From NCBI GenBank assembly GCA_015229165.1, contig JADGCD010000031.1, positions 1 to 15,226 of the forward strand: a DNA stretch of 15,226 nucleotides, given 5' to 3'. Below, one piece after another: positions 1 to 7,113 of this stretch (positions are counted from its first letter, which is position 1; the number at the start of each line of letters is the position of its first letter). The position numbers and the translations under genes are program-made. The notes beneath the pieces are model-generated. The model saw only the letters and a list, made by a program, of their open reading frames with translations. It was not told the DNA's origin and ran no database searches. The stretch comes from Nitrospinota bacterium. GTDB taxonomy: Bacteria; Nitrospinota_A; UBA7883; JADGGD01.

Positions 1-1177
1 GTCGGTCATCGAACTGGAGCGGTGGGACGACGGATGGCGGATCGTCGCGCCGGTGAAGGGGGACGCTGACGACGCGCAGGTGGAAAAGTTCCTCGGGTAC
101 GTCATCGAATCGCGCAACGACGCGGAATATGTGATGGACGCCGACCCGTCGCCGGAGCGTTTGACGGAGTTCGGGCTTGATGTCCCCAAGAACGTCGTGA
201 CCCTCAAGGTCGGCAAAGAGCTGACCCCCTACACGCTGGAGTTCGGCGACCGGGCTCCGACCATGGGGGTCGCCTTCGCCCGGTTGAAGGGGCAGCGGCA
301 GGTCTACCGGGTTCTCGCCGACGCCCAGGCCGAGGCCGACCGCGATCTCTACTACTTCCGAGACAAGCGGGCCCTCAAGATCGATCCGGTCGGCATCGAC
401 CAGCTCTCGCTGACCTGGGACGACCAGCAACTCCTCGTCAAGATGCCCGACAACGGCAAGTGGACCGTGGAGAAGCCGGTGAAGGCCACCGCCGACCATA
501 TGCGGGTGTTCGAGCTTCTTTCCGCCTTCTCCACCGCCGAGGTCAAGGAGTTCACCGACCGCCCGGCGACCGCCGATCCCGCCTTCGGACTCGACGCGCC
601 GATGGCGAAGATGCTCATCTGGGTCGCGGGCGACGGGGCGCCGACCATTCAGTTGGCCGTCGGGAAACGTGACCCGGCCAAGCGGGGCTATTACTGCCTC
701 GTGACCGGTCACGAGGGGGTGGTCGTCCTCTCCGAAGAGACCATCAACGCCCTGCCGCGCAAGCCGAGCGACCTGCGCAACCGGGAGATATTCCCCTTCG
801 ACCAGACCCTGGTCCGCCGGATCGAAATCCGGACCGCCTCCTCGCAGGTGGCGCTGGTCATGGACAAGGAGAGCGAGTGGCGCCGCGGCGGCGATGCGGG
901 AGAGGTGGTGGAGTTCCAGAAGGTCAAGGAGTTCACCGACGAGTTGGCCGCCGTCAAGGTGGTCGACTTCGTCGAGGGGGGGGCGACGCGCCGCTCCGAG
1001 GTCGGGCTGACGCCGCCGGAGATGGAACTGGTCGTCTGGCTGGAGGGGGAGAAGGAGCCGCACCGGCTCACGGTCGGGCATCGCGATCCGACCGGGGCCT
1101 TGCGGTACGCCGGGTTGGGGGACGAGGTGGTGACCATCGAACGCCGCTTTGCGCAGGCGCTTGTTTCCTACTTTTAA
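1..1177 (+). CDS. DUF4340 family protein, 5'-truncated by the window edge
   Basis: The reading frame is open from the first full codon (position 2) and continues off the left edge. The GTG at 53 lies inside a conserved repeat and is not a credible start. About 392 residues are visible. They contain at least three copies of the DUF4340 pattern: a Trp-initiated strand, then 'P(V)...AD', then a helix ending in a 'V.EF' stretch. Copies begin near WRIVAPVKGDAD (about 38-70), WTVEKPVKATAD (about 461-495) and the segment around 878-960. DUF4340 proteins are usually encoded beside ABC-2 type exporters of the GldAFG kind and are thought to be auxiliary, extracytoplasmic subunits; the biochemical role is unknown. 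An ABC transporter gene would therefore be expected just upstream, outside the window. The gene is followed after 11 bp by the next CDS, so it is probably co-transcribed. Family assignment is fairly secure; function is not. Confidence 0.8.
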   Translation, partial: SVIELERWDDGWRIVAPVKGDADDAQVEKFLGYVIESRNDAEYVMDADPSPERLTEFGLDVPKNVVTLKVGKELTPYTLEFGDRAPTMGVAFARLKGQRQVYRVLADAQAEADRDLYYFRDKRALKIDPVGIDQLSLTWDDQQLLVKMPDNGKWTVEKPVKATADHMRVFELLSAFSTAEVKEFTDRPATADPAFGLDAPMAKMLIWVAGDGAPTIQLAVGKRDPAKRGYYCLVTGHEGVVVLSEETINALPRKPSDLRNREIFPFDQTLVRRIEIRTASSQVALVMDKESEWRRGGDAGEVVEFQKVKEFTDELAAVKVVDFVEGGATRRSEVGLTPPEMELVVWLEGEKEPHRLTVGHRDPTGALRYAGLGDEVVTIERRFAQALVSYF

Positions 1178-1188
1178 GGATCGAAAGC

Positions 1189-1866
1189 ATGAACCAGATA
1201 GTCCGAATGTGCGGGGCGCTCCTGTGTACGGTCGCCCTCGTCGGCGCGCCGCAAGTCGCCCGGGCCGATGACGACGACCATGACCACGGGAAGCCCCGGC
1301 TGGGGCAGCTCTTCATACAGGTGTTCCAGAAGGGGGACGCTGCGACCATGAAAAAGCTGGTCGACGAACGGCCCGACGACGTTCCGCCGGAGGTCATGGC
1401 GATGGTGCAGTACGCCGTGAATCCCGACGTGCCGCCGCAAGAGCAGGACGGCCTCTTCAACGTGGCCGGGAACATGGCCAAGCTCTACGCCGACAAGACC
1501 AAGGACGAGCGGCTTCTTAACGCGGTCCGGGTGAACTATCAGGGGGTCCTCGACCGGCGCCCTTCGAACGACCTCCCTCCTGCGGCCGTGGAGAAGGCGC
1601 GCAAGGAGCTGACGGAGATGGGGGGGGGGGCGGGGAAAGTCTCGGTGTTCGAACTGGAGAGCGACGGGGCTCTGACCGTCGAAATCATGGTGCGGGACGA
1701 CACCGCCGGGGGGACGTTGACCCCGCACATCGACATGAAGACCAGTGAAAGGGCCAAGGAAGTGGTCACGAGAAACCTCCCCGGCGTGGCCGCCGGGACG
1801 ATTTCGTGGTCCTCCCTGGGGGTTGGATTGAAAACCGTATTTATTGGAGAAGGAAAAGGACGATGA
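1189..1866 (+). CDS. Unknown secreted protein with Asp/His-rich mature N-terminus (225 aa)
   Basis: The start is ATG 1189, which gives a clean Sec signal peptide: a charged start, a hydrophobic stretch around residues 7-20, and a likely cut after an A-R-A motif near residue 28. The mature protein opens with DDDDHDHG, a short acidic/histidine segment that could bind metal, though this is not shown. The rest is soluble and partly helical, with a C-terminal beta-rich part after residue 150; I do not recognise a family. A tract of 11 consecutive G (1620-1630) encodes the M-G-G-G stretch in the middle of the gene. The stop TGA overlaps the ATG of the cytochrome c gene by 4 bp (ATGA), so translation is probably coupled and the product likely belongs to the same periplasmic process as that cytochrome. 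Existence of the gene is well supported; its function is unknown. Confidence 0.72.
   Translation: MNQIVRMCGALLCTVALVGAPQVARADDDDHDHGKPRLGQLFIQVFQKGDAATMKKLVDERPDDVPPEVMAMVQYAVNPDVPPQEQDGLFNVAGNMAKLYADKTKDERLLNAVRVNYQGVLDRRPSNDLPPAAVEKARKELTEMGGGAGKVSVFELESDGALTVEIMVRDDTAGGTLTPHIDMKTSERAKEVVTRNLPGVAAGTISWSSLGVGLKTVFIGEGKGR
1620..1630 (+). repeat. Poly-G tract (11 G) inside a coding region
   Basis: Eleven consecutive guanines lie mid-gene in the 225-aa secreted protein, read as the third base of ATG plus three Gly codons and the first base of a GCG codon. A gain or loss of one G would shift the frame and remove the C-terminal third. Tracts of this length are known phase-variation substrates in some bacteria; whether this one slips is not visible here. 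Confidence 0.9.
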
Positions 1867-2222
1867 GGATCAAAGCAGTGGTGATGACGATGGTGGTGGT
1901 GGCGCTGGGCGCCGGTTCGGCGTATGCGGGGGACGCCGCCAAAGGGCAGGCCATTTTCGAGAAGAAGTGCAAGACCTGCCACAACCTCGACGACAGCGTC
2001 AAGGTGGGACCCGGCATGAAGGGGGTCACCACCCGGCGCGCCGACGAATGGCTCGACAAATGGCTGGGTGACACCAAGGGGATGATCGCGGCCGGGACCG
2101 ATCCGACGGTGGTGGAGATCATGAAGGGCGCCAAGGTGAAGATGCCGACCGTGAAGGAGATGACCGATGCGGCCAACCGGGCCGACATGATCGCCTTCCT
2201 CAAGAAGAACGACGGCAAATAG
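1863..2222 (+). CDS. Periplasmic mono-haem class I cytochrome c (119 aa)
   Basis: The start ATG 1863 overlaps the preceding stop and follows a purine-rich ribosome site (GGAGAAGGAAAAGG, about 1846-1859). Residues 1-22 form a Sec signal ending in S-A-Y-A. The mature protein carries one haem-binding motif, CKTCH (C36, C39, H40). M94 in K-V-K-M-P is the best candidate for the sixth iron ligand, as in small class I cytochromes c. Its size (about 97 mature residues) is typical of soluble electron carriers such as cytochrome c551/c552. Role: electron shuttle in the periplasm. The cytochrome b genes at the right end and the NosZ-like gene make it a candidate donor to NosZ, but it sits in a separate transcription unit about 9.5 kb away, so that link is inference. 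Confidence 0.93.
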   Translation: MRIKAVVMTMVVVALGAGSAYAGDAAKGQAIFEKKCKTCHNLDDSVKVGPGMKGVTTRRADEWLDKWLGDTKGMIAAGTDPTVVEIMKGAKVKMPTVKEMTDAANRADMIAFLKKNDGK

Positions 2223-2240
2223 GCCCAAAGGAGAATCGCC

Positions 2241-2582
2241 ATGATAACCAGAATCGGGCGACGGGCGCTGCTGGCCGTCGCCGCCCTGTGCGCTCTGGGC
2301 GCGACCTCCTGTGAAATGCTTTTCGGCCCTTCGGGGCCGGAAGCAAAATATCAGGAGGCCCTCCAGAGCGTCAATCCGGCGTGGAGCGTCTACGAGGTCA
2401 CCAACGAGGGGCAAAGCGTGGTGATCCGCGTCGAGGTTGACGAGACCGTCCCCTTCGACCAGGGGAAAAAGGCCGGCGAGGCCATTCAGGCCATCGAGCC
2501 CCAGTTCAGCGGCTATGTCGAGTTCTTCAACAGTGAAGTCGGGATGGTGCTGCGCAAACTGGAAATATTCCCCGCTACCTGA
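2241..2582 (+). CDS. Small lipoprotein of unknown function (113 aa)
   Basis: The ATG at 2241 has a good ribosome site (AAAGGAG, 2226-2232) 8 nt upstream. The N-terminus is a lipoprotein signal: MITRIGRR, a hydrophobic core, then G-A-T-S-C with the lipidated cysteine at residue 24. The mature part (about 90 residues) looks like a small alpha/beta fold; no family is recognised. It follows the cytochrome c gene by 18 bp, so it is likely the last gene of that operon. Its stop codon lies inside the 3' end of the opposing gene (overlap 2575-2582), which leaves no room for a classical terminator between the convergent units. Secretion and lipidation are well supported; the role is unknown. Confidence 0.75.
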   Translation: MITRIGRRALLAVAALCALGATSCEMLFGPSGPEAKYQEALQSVNPAWSVYEVTNEGQSVVIRVEVDETVPFDQGKKAGEAIQAIEPQFSGYVEFFNSEVGMVLRKLEIFPAT

Positions 2583-3006
2583 CGTAGTAGGGGTCTTTGG
2601 TGACCGAGACCGGGAGCCGGGAGGCGACCTGCACTTCCGGATGGTCGGCGAGGAGCTTCATCCGGATGGCGTCGATGGCCGCAAGGTCGAGACCGGCGAA
2701 CCGGACCTGATAGAGCTGGGCCGCTTCGTCGCTGCCGACGATGGCCCCCTTGACCGAACCGATAATCTCCTCGGCCGTATGTTTCGACGTCTGCTTGCGG
2801 AAGGTAAGGTAGATGATCTCCTTGGCGATCTGCAACCCCGTGGAAGGATCCTCGATCACTTCGTCGGGGGCCGGTTTGTACAGTCGGGCCGCCGACGGCG
2901 GGGAGGAGGCGGCATCGTCGGAAACGATGCGCATCTCCTCCACGCATCCGGTAGCGAGCAGGGCCGTCATGGCGAGGGTGAGCAGGCCGGGGTGTGTCGG
3001 TTTCAT
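2575..3006 (-). CDS. Small lipoprotein of unknown function (143 aa)
   Basis: The start is the ATG at 3006-3004, 4 bp after the stop of the SUMF1-like gene. Upstream in-frame starts would run through that gene and lack a signal sequence. With this start the protein begins M-K-P-T-H-P-G, has a hydrophobic core and ends the signal with L-L-A-T-G-C (lipidated Cys 21). The body is mixed alpha/beta: a low-complexity Ser/Pro/Ala linker, then about 95 residues with predicted helices around 'IIGSVKGAI' and a C-terminal 'HPEVQVASRLPV' strand. I recognise no family. The near-zero spacing to the SUMF1-like gene argues that the two are translated together and function together at the cell envelope. Confidence 0.72.
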   Translation of the reverse strand: MKPTHPGLLTLAMTALLATGCVEEMRIVSDDAASSPPSAARLYKPAPDEVIEDPSTGLQIAKEIIYLTFRKQTSKHTAEEIIGSVKGAIVGSDEAAQLYQVRFAGLDLAAIDAIRMKLLADHPEVQVASRLPVSVTKDPYYVR

Positions 3007-3010
3007 GGCG

Positions 3011-3652
3011 TCACTTGGCGCAGCGGAAGCCGTTGTAGGGATGAGCGTCGTCGTAGAGGGCGTTGCTGATGGAATAAGTGGCGGCGTTGGTTGCGACATC
3101 GAAGAACGATCCGCCCCGGCGATGGCGGTAGGCGGTTTCCTTCCCCATTTCGTCGACCCATTCGCTGGCGTTTCCGCAGAGGTCGAGGACGCCGTAGGGG
3201 CTCTTACCCTTGGGGAAGCTGCCGACCGCTACCGTGTCGGCGGTTCCCGACTCGCTGGTGTTGGCGTTGGCGCCGACGAACTCGTTCCCCCAGGGGTATG
3301 CGCGCCCGTCGTCACCCCGGGCCGCCCGCTCCCACTCGGGGCCGGTCGGAAGTCGCTTTCCGACGGCGACGCAATAGTTCTCCGCCTCCTCGTACGAAAT
3401 CTCGACAACCGGGTGGTTTCCCCTGCCGTCGGCGAATTCGAAATCCTTCACGACCGCCTTGTAGGCGGCGTTGGTCACTTCGGTCCGGTCGATCATGAAG
3501 TCCTTGACGTCGACTTTCTTCTTGTCGGGACCGAACGGAAACGAGCCCCCCGGAATCGAAATCATTTCCGCATCCGCCAGGGCGGGGGCGGGGACAAACG
3601 CGGCGCCCATGCAGGCAAGAAAGGTCATTGTGGTGAGAAATGAATAACGCAA
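3011..3652 (-). CDS. Exported SUMF1/FGE-domain protein without catalytic cysteines (213 aa)
   Basis: The start is TTG 3652, chosen because a strong Shine-Dalgarno (AAGGAG on the minus strand, 3665-3660) lies 7 nt upstream and a Sec signal (residues 1-26, ending P-A-L-A) follows. The mature protein is almost entirely a formylglycine-generating-enzyme (SUMF1) domain: I-P-G-G-S-F-x-x-G, D-R-T-E-V-T-N, K-R-L-P-T-x-x-E-W-E-x-A-A-R-G, Y-P-W-G-N, G-N-A-S-E-W-V-D-E, R-R-G-G-S-F and N-G-F-R-C. True FGE uses a Cys pair just after R-G-G-S; here that stretch (FFDVATNAATYSIS) has no Cys, so sulfatase activation is not expected. Non-catalytic members act as binding or structural modules. It is small for the family (about 187 mature residues). 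It is divergent from the binding-protein gene, with a short shared intergenic region, and pairs with the downstream lipoprotein. Confidence 0.88.
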   Translation of the reverse strand: MRYSFLTTMTFLACMGAAFVPAPALADAEMISIPGGSFPFGPDKKKVDVKDFMIDRTEVTNAAYKAVVKDFEFADGRGNHPVVEISYEEAENYCVAVGKRLPTGPEWERAARGDDGRAYPWGNEFVGANANTSESGTADTVAVGSFPKGKSPYGVLDLCGNASEWVDEMGKETAYRHRRGGSFFDVATNAATYSISNALYDDAHPYNGFRCAK

Positions 3653-3659
3653 GTGTGGA

Positions 3660-3665
3660 CTCCTT
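3660..3665 (-). promoter_or_regulatory. Ribosome binding site that fixes a TTG start
   Basis: On the minus strand this reads AAGGAG, 7 nt before the TTG at 3652-3650. The next in-frame ATG (about 3628) has no comparable site and would remove part of the signal peptide, so the TTG is preferred. Confidence 0.7.
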
Positions 3666-3708
3666 CGGAAAAGGGGGCGAGCGGACCGCCGGTTGCACGT
3701 TTCGTTTC

Positions 3709-5115
3709 ATGAAAAGTGAACGCAATAACCATACCAACCGTTTGCCTTGGCTGCGTGATGCAAGCCGACTCCTTTGCGCGGCTCTGGCCGTCATGGTCGT
3801 AACCGCCTGTGACAAGGCGGCGAATGAAAAGGCCGGTGAGACGGAGACCGGGGGAATGAACGCGGCGGAGCTCGAATCGCTCGCCAAAAGGCGGGCTGAC
3901 CGCGAGAAGGAGTTCACCGACGTGGTTAACGATCCGCTGCGGACGCCGGTGGTCAATCCGGAAAACAGCGAGCAGGCGTCTCCGGTCTCCGGGTTCGGCG
4001 AAAAAAGCGAAGTCGAGATCCAGCGCGAAAGGGAGCGCAAACCCCGCATCGCCTGCCTCGGTCCCCTGACCGGCGAGCTTGAGCATTACGGGCAGGAGAC
4101 GCTGCACGGGGCCGAGCTGGCCTCGGAGGAGCTGGATGCCGCCGGGGGGGTGAAGGGGGTGGAGTACGAACTGATGATCATCGACTCGCAGGGCTCCATC
4201 GCCGGAACGCAGGCCGCCATCGAGACCCTCCTTGAGCACAACGTGCTGGCGATCGTCGGCGCCGGGACCGGAGAGGTCAGCTTCGCCGCGAACAAGATGA
4301 TTAACGAATACCAGCTCATAAAGATGTCGGCCGGCTCCCGGCGCCGTCTGGGCGATACCGGCCCCTACAACTACCGGAACAGCCTCGACGACAACCACGC
4401 CATCGTGCGGCTGGTCGACTATCTCAAGAAAGAGAAGGGATGGAAGCGGTTCGCCCTGTTCAGCTCGGTGGTCAACGATTATTCGGTCCAGCTTTCGGCC
4501 CATTTCAAGGGGGCGTTGCTGAACGCCGGACTGGCCGTCTCCCACGAGCTCTATTATTGGGGCGCCCCCATGGCCAACATGGAAGCGGACGAAACCTCCA
4601 TCGACGCGCAGGTGCAAAGCCTCGTCGCCTCCCCCCCGGACGCCGTTATCTTCACCGGAGGGCCTGAAGAGGCGATCGAGGTGGTCAACGCCATGCGGGC
4701 GCATAAGCTTACGATTCCGCTCGTCGGCTCGGAGGATATCGACACGCCCGAATTCGGCGCGCTGGGGCGCAAGGCCCTTTCCACTATCATCTACGGCGGC
4801 TTCAACAAAGACTCTTCCAACCCGGGTGTGAAACGGTTCGTGGAGGCGTACACGAAGCGGTTCGGCTCCCCTCCCTCCCGGCTGGCGGCCCTCTCGTACG
4901 ATTCGTTCAACATCCTCGTCGAGGCGACCCGCCGCGCTCCGTCGCTGCGCCCCTCCCATGTCCGGCAGGCTCTTGGCGGCATCAAGGGGTATCAGGGGGT
5001 CACCGGTCCCACCACGATCAATGAAACGGGGGAGTCGCTCAAAGATCCCTTTATCTTCGAGTTCCAGAAGGCGGGAAGCCAATACCGGTTCGTCAACGTT
5101 CGGGAGCCCTTCTGA
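3709..5115 (+). CDS. Lipid-anchored type I periplasmic binding protein (LivJ/Peripla_BP_6-like, 468 aa)
   Basis: The start is uncertain. ATG 3709 gives a lipoprotein signal (M-K-S-E-R..., hydrophobic core, V-T-A-C with Cys 34). An in-frame ATG at 3640 is also possible but would overlap the divergent gene. A charged linker (about residues 35-110, possibly coiled) is followed by a complete binding-protein fold (about 112-468): R-I-A-C-L-G-P-L-T-G start, H-G-A-E-L-A-S-E-E-L, I-V-G-A-G-T-G-E-V hinge region and C-terminal Y-D-S-F-N-I-L. The family binds amino acids, amides or similar small ligands. No ABC permease or ATPase is present. Instead a membrane histidine kinase follows after 39 bp, so the protein may present a ligand to the kinase rather than feed a transporter (inference). 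An LpoA-like envelope role is a less likely alternative. Confidence 0.82.
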   Translation: MKSERNNHTNRLPWLRDASRLLCAALAVMVVTACDKAANEKAGETETGGMNAAELESLAKRRADREKEFTDVVNDPLRTPVVNPENSEQASPVSGFGEKSEVEIQRERERKPRIACLGPLTGELEHYGQETLHGAELASEELDAAGGVKGVEYELMIIDSQGSIAGTQAAIETLLEHNVLAIVGAGTGEVSFAANKMINEYQLIKMSAGSRRRLGDTGPYNYRNSLDDNHAIVRLVDYLKKEKGWKRFALFSSVVNDYSVQLSAHFKGALLNAGLAVSHELYYWGAPMANMEADETSIDAQVQSLVASPPDAVIFTGGPEEAIEVVNAMRAHKLTIPLVGSEDIDTPEFGALGRKALSTIIYGGFNKDSSNPGVKRFVEAYTKRFGSPPSRLAALSYDSFNILVEATRRAPSLRPSHVRQALGGIKGYQGVTGPTTINETGESLKDPFIFEFQKAGSQYRFVNVREPF

Positions 5116-5154
5116 TGCGACGCGGCGGCGATCAAAATAGACCGGGAGGGGGCC

Positions 5155-7113
5155 ATGCGTAACGCCATCGGCGTGAAGTTCGGCGCTGCGCTGTTCGCCG
5201 CCACCCTTACGCCGATCCTTTATTTCGGTTATCACGATTTCACCGCCGAGCGGGAGCGGTTGGCCGACGAGAAGTTGCGCGAACTGTACGTCAACTGCGT
5301 CAGTCGGGCCAAGTCGATGGAATGGGCGGTGATCAACGCCCATGCCGACCTGAACTCCCTGCGGACCGCCATGCCGCTGCGGTTCCTGCTGGACATCCCC
5401 GAAGGGAAGCCCGACGCCATCCCCTATTGGCGTTCGCTGGTGGAGCAGGAGTTCCACCGGTTTCTTTCGCTCAAGACCGATTATGCGCAGGTGGGGCTCA
5501 TCGACGCCGACGGCGACGAGACGCTCATCCTGTCGCGCAACGGGACGTCGTTGGTCTCCCGTCCGCGCGAGGAGCTGCGTAACCGGCTGACGGCGCCCCA
5601 TTTCACCGCCGTCGCCTCGCTCGAACGGTACGGCATCGCCGCCATTCCCATGCGGGACGCCGCCGATCCCCGCCGCCCGCTGGGCGAAGTGACCCTCCTC
5701 CGGTACGCCGCCCAGGTGTACGACCGGCTCGGGCGCCCGCGGTACGTTCTCTATATAGACCTGAACGGCGCCCACACGGAGTACAGCCTCACCCATACCA
5801 CCTTCGAAACCCGCCGTCCCGCCGCCCTCCTTACCGGGGCGGGGCGCTATCTCTACGATCCGTTCGCCGAAGAACGGGCGCCGCAACGGTCGGGAGGGGG
5901 GCCCACCGACATCCGGGACGAGTATCCGTCCGAAGTGACCCGCCAGATTCTCTCGGGCCGCTCCGGGGTCATCGCCGACGATCCGGCGGCCCTCTACGCT
6001 TACGCCCCGCTCCATCCGCAGGTGGGAGACCCGTCGTTCTATTACGTCCTGTTCGACCGCTACCCCCGCAGCGAACTGGAGCCGGCGCTCGCCCCCCTGC
6101 GCCGCCGGTATCAGGTCGGCGCCGCCGTGGCGCTGGGGCTGGCGCTGGCGCTGGCGGCGGGGGTCTCCGGCGCCCTGACCCGTCATCTGCGAAAGCTGCG
6201 AAACGGCGTGGAGCGGATCGCCGCCCGCGACCTTACCCACCGGATCGACATCCGCTCCGGTGACGAGATCGAGCGGTTGGCGGCGGCGTACAACGACATG
6301 GCCGCCTCGCTGAAGGAGTATCACGAAGGACTGGAGAGAAAGGTCGCCGAACGCACCGAACAGATACGCGCCGTCGAAAAGCGTCTCACCCACGCCCAGA
6401 AGCTGGCCTCCATCGGCTTTCTGGCCGCCGGGGTGGCCCACGAGGTGAACAACCCGGTGGCCATCATCCTCACCCGGATCGACCTTCTCCGGAACGCGCT
6501 GGGGCGGGACGCGGGGACGACGGTCGTCAAGGATCTGGAAGTGATCCGCCATCATGCGGCCCGGATCGGGCAGATCGCCGGAGGATTGCTGACCTTCTCC
6601 CGTAGCGCCCCCGGGCCGGTCGGGCCGGTCGACGTGAACCGGATTGCGGCGCGGGTCTGCGGCCTGATCGCCCATCCCCTCGCGAAAAAAGGGATCGTTC
6701 TTGCGACCCAGTTCACCGAGGGGCCACTCATGGCGCGGGGCTCCGAAACGGGGCTGGAGCAGACCCTCTACAACCTTCTCTATAACGCATATCAGGCGAC
6801 GGGGGAGGGGGGAACGATCCGCGTCGTCACCGGGGTCGATGTGTCGGAGGTCGTCATCAGCGTGGCCGACGACGGGATCGGGATCGCCCCCGAACATCTC
6901 GACCGGGTGTTCGATCCGTTTTTCACCACCAAAGAGCCTGGGGAGGGGACCGGACTGGGCCTCTCCATCAGCTACGGACTGGTCAAGGAGTACGACGGCG
7001 CCCTCTCGGTCCGGAGCGAACCGGGCGCCGGGGCGGAATTCACGATCCGTCTCCCCGCGATGGCGGCGGGCGTCTCCGCGCCCGGCGCGCAGGAGGCGTC
7101 GGCCCATGTCTGA
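5155..7113 (+). CDS. Membrane sensor histidine kinase, Cache-like sensor, HAMP, HisKA, HATPase_c (652 aa)
   Basis: ATG 5155 is preceded by GGGAGGGGG. TM1 is at about residues 5-27. A large extracytoplasmic region of about 290 residues (28-318) has a Cache-like look ('YVLYIDLNG' strand), followed by TM2 (about 319-343). A HAMP linker (about 344-396) and a coiled segment lead to HisKA with the phospho-acceptor His 429 in G-V-A-H-E-V-N-N-P, the pattern of NtrB-type kinases. The ATP-binding domain has an N box (Asn 544 in YNLLYNAYQA), G1 (DDGIGIA, Asp 573) and G2 (GEGTGLGLS), so the kinase looks active. The stop overlaps the response-regulator start by 8 bp, a typical cognate pair. The periplasmic domain could sense a ligand directly or through the upstream lipoprotein. 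The signal is unknown. Confidence 0.93.
   Translation: MRNAIGVKFGAALFAATLTPILYFGYHDFTAERERLADEKLRELYVNCVSRAKSMEWAVINAHADLNSLRTAMPLRFLLDIPEGKPDAIPYWRSLVEQEFHRFLSLKTDYAQVGLIDADGDETLILSRNGTSLVSRPREELRNRLTAPHFTAVASLERYGIAAIPMRDAADPRRPLGEVTLLRYAAQVYDRLGRPRYVLYIDLNGAHTEYSLTHTTFETRRPAALLTGAGRYLYDPFAEERAPQRSGGGPTDIRDEYPSEVTRQILSGRSGVIADDPAALYAYAPLHPQVGDPSFYYVLFDRYPRSELEPALAPLRRRYQVGAAVALGLALALAAGVSGALTRHLRKLRNGVERIAARDLTHRIDIRSGDEIERLAAAYNDMAASLKEYHEGLERKVAERTEQIRAVEKRLTHAQKLASIGFLAAGVAHEVNNPVAIILTRIDLLRNALGRDAGTTVVKDLEVIRHHAARIGQIAGGLLTFSRSAPGPVGPVDVNRIAARVCGLIAHPLAKKGIVLATQFTEGPLMARGSETGLEQTLYNLLYNAYQATGEGGTIRVVTGVDVSEVVISVADDGIGIAPEHLDRVFDPFFTTKEPGEGTGLGLSISYGLVKEYDGALSVRSEPGAGAEFTIRLPAMAAGVSAPGAQEASAHV

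Noticed and set aside
3709..5115. Part of a branched-chain amino acid ABC transporter
   Set aside because: No permease or ATP-binding subunit gene lies on either side within the window; the neighbours are a divergent SUMF1 gene and a histidine kinase.
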